NCBI GenBank assembly: GCA_029844215.1
Contig: CM056725.1
Coordinates: forward strand, 30,782,485-30,846,484
DNA from: Przewalskia tangutica
Lineage: Eukaryota > Streptophyta > Magnoliopsida > Solanales > Solanaceae
Direction of reading: 5' to 3'
DNA: 64,000 nucleotides
Positions 58,617-64,000 of the stretch are shown piece after piece (position 1 is the stretch's first letter; each line of letters opens with the position of its first letter). A model generated the notes under the pieces. The model did not search any database, was not told the DNA's origin, and saw nothing but the letters and a program-made list of their open reading frames with translations. A program made the translations under genes and the position numbers.

Positions 58617-61600
58617 TGTAACGACGTTCGGGGCGTTCTTGGTGCCTTATCCGGGCACCCTAGTGATACAACATCGAGAAAACGGCGGAAAATAAAACAT
58701 GAGTCATGAAACAAGAGATATAATAATAAGCAGCCAACCAAAGCGGTTGCCTTGGTATATACATAAAACACGAGCAGTTTAATCCTTTACAACCACGCCA
58801 CTTGTGATACTACAAACCTCTAAGATTTACAACGACTATGACGGACGGGGCCCCGCCATACCACAGATGTACAAGAACCTAACTCGGGGAACACATACAA
58901 AAGATAAGCCTCAGAAGAAGCGGAGCTTCCCGATATCTTTGAATTGTGATCCTAAGGCGGGGATCCACGGCCGATGTACCTCTACTGCGGCGTGAGCGGC
59001 CGAAGGAGTCGATCTGGGTACCAAGTATGTGGCGTAAAAATCGTAATGAAATCATACTAGTCTATATAAAGCGGGAGACATGTATGATAACCAAACTCTG
59101 ATTCGCGACATAAAAGCGATCATATCGATCGAGGACTCGCCTCAGTCATCACTCAAATATAACTATGGGTCTCACGCCCACAACATCAATCATGTTCGCG
59201 TCATGGTGCATGCCGGAGTCTGCATCGGTGTAGACATGTCCATGATGCAACAATAATCACAAGGCCCCATGGCCACATGCCCCCGGAATTCTAACTCGGT
59301 GTAGACACGTCCATGTGACATCAACAATCATATACTGGGTGATCAACCCCGCGCGTGGCCACGTGCCGAATTCTACCTCGGTGTAGACATGTCCATGTAA
59401 CCACAATAACAATATATCGGGTGTCGACCGACCGCGTGGCCGCGTGCCGAGTCTGCATCGGTGTAGACATGTCCATGTGACATCAACAACAAGACGATAA
59501 TCAAAATGGAAACATACGGTGGAATTCTCCATCGCCGCCAAGACGTCCAAGTAAGTTCTCGACAAGTCGACCGGCCTCTATCGAGACGCGGTAACCAGAA
59601 ATACCACACTTGCACAACAAAGGCTATCATCACAAGCATAGGCAAGTTTCCGCGAGAACAAGCATAGGCAAGTTTCACAACAACAAGCATAGGCAAGTTT
59701 CACACAACTCAAAGTACTTTCATTTTATGCCAAGGTCGGGTTTTAACCCCAAAGTACTACATCGTTAAGTTCTTTTAAAGAGATCCATTACTTATAAAAG
59801 TCACCCGATACGTAGTATTAGAATGACCAAACCACATTCCTTTTCAAAATCAAGTAACAACATTCTTTTCCTAAGTTCCGGTTGCCTAGTTTCATTACTC
59901 AAGCCTCATTTTCAAATGGTTTCATAGTTCCCAAACTTAATCACTTGATTCATTTTTAGAACAATTGAGTAACATATGTCATATATGTGAGTAGTTTATT
60001 CTTGTTTATAACGATCTTATTACGTGACCATGATCTAGAAAATGTAATATCATTTTGTCTCATCTTAGCTTATGCGGATGGAGGTTTCTCTGGTTTTAAT
60101 ACAACACATCATTATTCAATTCATTTTCCTTTTATTAATTTGCGATTAGTGCATCGATACACATTACGATTCGAAATCAGTAAAACATTATTCCTTTTAA
60201 AAACCAAGTACTCATTACTCACGAATGAGGTTTCACACAAACACCCACATTAAAACAAATAAGTTAAGTCTCTTATCTTATAAGATCAAGTCTCTTAACT
60301 TCTAACATGATAAACCATTTTCACTTACATAAGGTCGTTATAACTAACTTCCCATAAAGCTATTATAACACCACATGTTTTAAACCAACCAAATCACTTA
60401 GCACGTATGCGTCTACCGTACTACATAGTTCACAACAATCATGCTAGAAAAGATAGGAAGAGGTTCACATACCTCGCGACGATTTATCGACAATAAGCAA
60501 AATGCTCAAGTACTACAACGCACTAGCCCTTTCCACTCCTCGAGTAGAATACGCTATTCTCAGTACTTTCACCTATAAAGGTCACAAACGTCTATTAACC
60601 CCAAAACACAAGTTTCTATCTTTCTATAGAAAATTCGGACACCTCACATGAGCGTAAATCTCCTCTCTATCGAGGGCTACCAAGCCAACCGGGGGTTTAC
60701 GTCTAACAGGGCGTGTACAATTCTACTCGATAATACTACACAAGTCTCTGCAATCTGATCTATGTAAATCTGATTCGATTCGATTCTTTATTCTTGAGCT
60801 TAAGTCAAAAGACATTGTCGAATACTAAGTATAGTTCCATATATAGTATACTTCAACTATATATTCTAACAAACATGTAATTTCCAATTACAATAGAGGA
60901 CAAGATAATTACCTCGATAAGCCCAAAATTATCCAAGTTATAATGTCGATCTGAGCAAGGTTTAGCTCGCTCAGTGCGCTCAAACCACTCCAAACAACCC
61001 TTAGAAGTTCTAACCAACCTACTCAAAACTTCAACCAACTATGAAGATTTCCTTAGGGTTTCGGTTTGAGACTAAAAAGGACAAAGGTAGTATTTAGGAC
61101 TCTACGTAAAGAGGTATCTTTGGAATACTACAAGGTACAAGGCTAAGGTATTTTGGGCATTATAACAATACTAGGGAGTATTTCTATACCACACAAAGGG
61201 TATTATACGAAAACAACTAGGCTAGGGGGTACCTGGCTAGCACCTGACAAAGGGGACCGCTTCCGGCCAAAGGCCACGAGGAGGAGGGAGGAGGCTTAGG
61301 ACGAGAGCTACTAGAGGGAGGAGGGATTTCAAGACTTAGACAAAGTGAGGTGAATGAATAAGTCTTCACAAGGAGGGTATTTATAGCAAAACCAAAGGCC
61401 AACCATGGCCAAGATTAAGCCATGTGCAAGGCAAGTGTAAGGCCAAGATCAAGCCAAGTGCACCCTAGCCCCTACTCCAAAACCCTCACAAATATCTACA
61501 CAAATATCTACCACAACTTGCCCGCCAATTCGGCCAAGTCTTGCGCGTCTCCGTTGTGAGGGTGACACATGTCACCTCCCGTTGGTCCAAAATGTTTCGT

Positions 61601-62053
61601 CTCTCGGAAAAATCCGCAAAAATACAAAGCGACATAGCCGGAATTTTCCTTCGCAGTTACGTAAGCGTTTCGTCGAAAAACGACTCAATAGGGTGTTGTG
61701 CACAAATGTAAATCGGCGAGGTGCCACGTGGGGTGACACGTGTCGCCCCGGTCGCCGAATATTTCGTCTTAGAAAATATCCAAAATACGGAAATCTCAAA
61801 AACAAAGCGGGCCTACAGCGTAAATTTCTCCCGTGGGCCCACGTGACCATTTCAGAAAATAAAATCTCAAAATTCTAATATAATCTATGAAGTCCAAATA
61901 CCAAATGGGAATCCAATTCCCATTAACGAACCTTTTCTTCACAAATAACAGGAAACTTTTAGTCGAAAACTCACATCTTTCTTTCTTTTCAAAATTTTGT
62001 AGTACTCTGAAATGCGTCCTCACATACATACCACTGCAACTACGGGGTATAAC
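58617..62053 (-). repeat. E6 5' LTR
   Basis: It is 3437 bases long, collinear with 53006-56437 and carries the same two arrays. The TATA box is at 61378-61385 and the G-box dyad at 61731-61749. The final A of TATAACA is missing, as in E2's 5' LTR. Confidence 0.9.
61378..61385 (-). promoter_or_regulatory. TATA box of the E6 5' LTR
   Basis: The coding strand reads CTATAAATACCC, with the dyad at 61731 about 350 bases upstream. Confidence 0.65.
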
Positions 62054-62692
62054 GGTCAAACTCAGCTATACTCGCAGCGGTCCTCGTTCGCCTCGAGGTC
62101 AAGAATCATCTACCGGGCTCTCACCGTCTCGGGAGGCAAAAAGTAATCCATGAAGGCCTCTGTAAACTCCTCCCAAATTTGGAAGAGCATCGTCACCTCT
62201 CGAAAGCAACCACGACTCAAACCGGTTCAACGCAATATCGCGCCGGTAAGAGGCTAGCATAACTCTGTCTCTGAAGCCCTAAGAACTGCATGGTCATTGT
62301 AGGCTGCCGAATGAACTCCTGCGGATCCTCATCAGACCTCGAACCATAAAACTCAGGTGGATGACATCCCAGAAAATCCCTAATCCGCAAGCCCATGGCT
62401 CTGGGTGGGCTGCTGCTCTGTCGTTTGCCGGCTCTTATCTTGGTCAATAATCGAATCTGCTCCCCGTAGTCTCTATACTCAGCAGCTGGCTGGGGAACTG
62501 GAGGCTCTGGTGCCGGAACCTCAGGAGCTACTGCCGCTCTCGGCCCCTCTAATACTGCTGGCGTGGCTGAACTCGCCGACCCGCCTACTACCTCAGGCAT
62601 AGTCCGTGCCTGAGTCCGAGTAACCCTCTGAGTACCGCTAGCAGCTCCTGCTGTTGCCTTGCCTCGGGCTGCAGTGCGCCAGGTGGAGGCAT
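62054..62692 (-). pseudogene. E3 gag, N-terminal part
   Basis: A start ATG near 62692 (MPPPGAL) is followed after a frame change by TMPEVVGGSASS and a proline-rich linker (APEVPAPEPPVPQPAAEYRD), then LRIRDFLGCHPPEFYGSR, SDEDPQEFI and MTMQFLG at about 62270-62390. PPEFYGS..PQEFI is the hallmark of chromovirus capsid. The sequence ends at 62054 where E6 inserted and continues at 53005. The start lies about 190 bases from the primer binding site, as expected. Confidence 0.88.
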
Positions 62693-62880
62693 ATCATTCA
62701 TAAGACTAGGTCAGAGAGGATTCAACCTAATAAGACAGCTCTACTGCACGATCTCAGAGAGAGAAGAATGGAAACCAATCCTAAATGTCCTGCAGCCTCC
62801 TGATTATAGATGTGGTGCACAACACACCGATAATCAAGACTCTACTGAACACGATGCAGTAGACACTTTCCGAGGACTAA

Positions 62881-62894
62881 TCGCTCTGATACCA
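62881..62894 (-). promoter_or_regulatory. E3 primer binding site, tRNA-iMet
   Basis: The minus strand reads TGGTATCAGAGCGA. The first 12 bases are canonical. Confidence 0.93.
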
Positions 62895-62898
62895 CTTT

Positions 62899-64000
62899 TG
62901 TCACGACCGACCGGGTCACGATCGTGTCCTACACAGGCACCTGTTCGGTATACATCAGAGAATAGCAGCGGAACATACACCACATAAACACATGTGTAAC
63001 TATAAAACATCCCAGGCTAGCCGATAAGGCCGCCTTTCATATAGATAACAAAATCAAAAGTACAACTGTACAACATCAGTTCTTACTGTCAACCACGTAT
63101 GTGAATCTGGACCTCTAGGAATAACAAGCGTGGCGGGACGGGGCCCGCCATACCACGAATGTACATAAATCTACAACACGGGGAAAGAGCGTACCGAAAG
63201 AGACAAGCCTCGGATAAATGGAGCTTACGTGCGTCGAGATAAGTGATCCAGAATGTGGATCCGCCACGCCTTACCCTTTCTGCGGCATGAGCACGGCCAG
63301 GGAAGGGGTCAGTACACAATATGTACCAAGTATGTAAAACTGGAAAAGAATATTGTATTTACATCACAAGTCTAAATCAAAGCCGGAGACATATATGATA
63401 ATCAAATTACAGTACACTGTGCCTTACTAACAATGAGAGTAAAAATAGGTGTATACTTACAACGAAAAATAGGATTGAAATCCTACTCCTGGGACTATTT
63501 CACACACATAGATCCAGTGGACCCGCGTGAGGTATTCCTCGCATGGGACTATTTCACCGCGTAAGCCACTTACGGACTCGCATGAGGTATTCTCGCATAA
63601 ATTTGGACGCCCGCATGGGACTATTTCACCCGCATAAGCCCTTGCGGACTCGCATGAGGTATTCCTCGCATAGGCTGGACCCGCCCGCATGGGACTATTT
63701 CACCCGCATAAGCCCTTGCGGACTCGAATGAGGTATTCCTCGCATCGTGGGTAGCATATCCACGGAAATATGCAATGCCACAATCCCGGGGAATGACCCC
63801 GCAACGAATAATATATCACTAGCCCAAATCCGGCTATCATACGTAACATAAGCACTAAACTTATCATACAATACGTAAGCAAGTTAAGAAATCTCCTAAC
63901 TTCTTACTATTCTTGTTTATAACACTCTCATTTTAGTTTACCTAAGGCACTAACATGTCTTTTAAAAATCAGGAATTTAACCCAGTACTACGACTTGTAC
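62899..64000 (-). repeat. E3 5' LTR, cut by the window edge
   Basis: It matches 31842 to about 32965 and includes the four-unit GGGACTATTTCAC array (63491-63750). Differences from the sister LTR are concentrated at CAG, CTG and CCG sites. Confidence 0.9.

Larger units (their letters stand above)
53006..62053 (-). mobile_element. E6: non-autonomous chromovirus nested in E3 gag
   Basis: The 3' LTR is 53006-56437, interior 56438-58616, and 5' LTR 58617-62053. The LTR ends are TGTAACGACC-TTCGGGGCG rather than TGTCACGACCCG, marking a distinct subfamily. Removing it rejoins E3 gag in order. The interior has a longer gag than E1 and E2, including a zinc knuckle, but no protease, reverse transcriptase or integrase core. 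Confidence 0.9.
31842..64000 (-). mobile_element. E3: chromovirus with full pol order, interrupted by E4, E5 and E6
   Basis: The LTR pieces at 31842-34140 and 62899-64000 are near-identical, with the same four-unit array, so they form one pair. Between them are the LTR remainder at 48464-48905, polypurine tract, chromodomain, integrase, RNase H, reverse transcriptase, protease and zinc-knuckle gag (48906-53005), then gag N-terminus and primer binding site (62054-62898). Order and motifs fit a Tekay/Del chromovirus. E4 with E5 split its 3' LTR and E6 splits its gag. The 5' LTR runs out of the window. Frame breaks and changed catalytic residues suggest it is defective. Confidence 0.85.

Noticed and set aside
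1..64000. Search for host genes, tRNA, rRNA or disease-resistance-type domains
   Set aside because: No frame showed such motifs. The only tRNA-like signals are primer binding sites complementary to tRNA-iMet.

Overview
The window is a block of nested LTR retrotransposons from a plant nuclear genome. It is most likely from a eudicot, but no host gene is present to narrow this further. The evidence is Ty3/gypsy chromovirus (Tekay/Del-like) gag-pol remains with chromodomain sequence, initiator-Met tRNA primer binding sites (TGGTATCAGAGC read on the minus strand), a SIRE-like Ty1/copia remnant, and very long LTRs of 3.0 to 3.9 kb. No cellular gene, tRNA, rRNA or CRISPR array was recognised. Almost every base can be assigned to a transposon.

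Layout. Bases 1-2316 are three partial minus-strand LTR pieces. The last of them is joined to a degraded copia element (2317-5648, minus) just after its reverse transcriptase YMDD motif. From 5680 a plus-strand LTR (L4) runs to 7404 and resumes at 26803-27138. Between these halves sits complete element E1 (7405-26797, minus, target duplication ATTAT). E1's 3' LTR holds a second complete element, E2 (7787-17725, minus, target duplication GGTGT). L4 is then cut by another plus-strand LTR, L5 (27139-27382 and 30361-31841). L5 contains a solo LTR, S1 (27383-30355, target duplication TGGAC), and is cut at 31842 by element E3.

E3 (31842 to beyond 64000, minus) is the only element here with recognisable protease, reverse transcriptase, RNase H, integrase and chromodomain. 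Its 3' LTR is split by E4 (34141-42180 and further, minus). E4's 5' LTR is split by E5 (42181 to about 48463, minus). A deletion junction near 48463 then returns to E3's LTR and coding region (48906-53005). E6 (53006-62053, minus) interrupts E3's gag, which resumes at 62054-62692. The E3 primer binding site and 5' LTR follow.

Relations. E1, E2, E4, E5 and E6 look like non-autonomous relatives. They keep LTRs, primer binding site, polypurine tract, part of gag and (clearest in E1, E2 and E5) the integrase C-terminal end, but lack protease and reverse transcriptase. They would need enzymes from an E3-like partner. E3 itself carries frameshifts and changed catalytic residues. All the LTRs share a layout: a G-box-like palindrome, a TATA box, a lineage-specific minisatellite, paired GTTATAAC sites and a terminal hairpin.

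Data quality. Sister LTRs and primer binding sites differ repeatedly at CAG, CTG and CCG sites (CAG as CGA or CG, CTG as TCG or CG). This pattern looks like long-read base-calling error at methylated CHG cytosines rather than real mutation, so many frameshifts and apparent divergences should be treated with caution.
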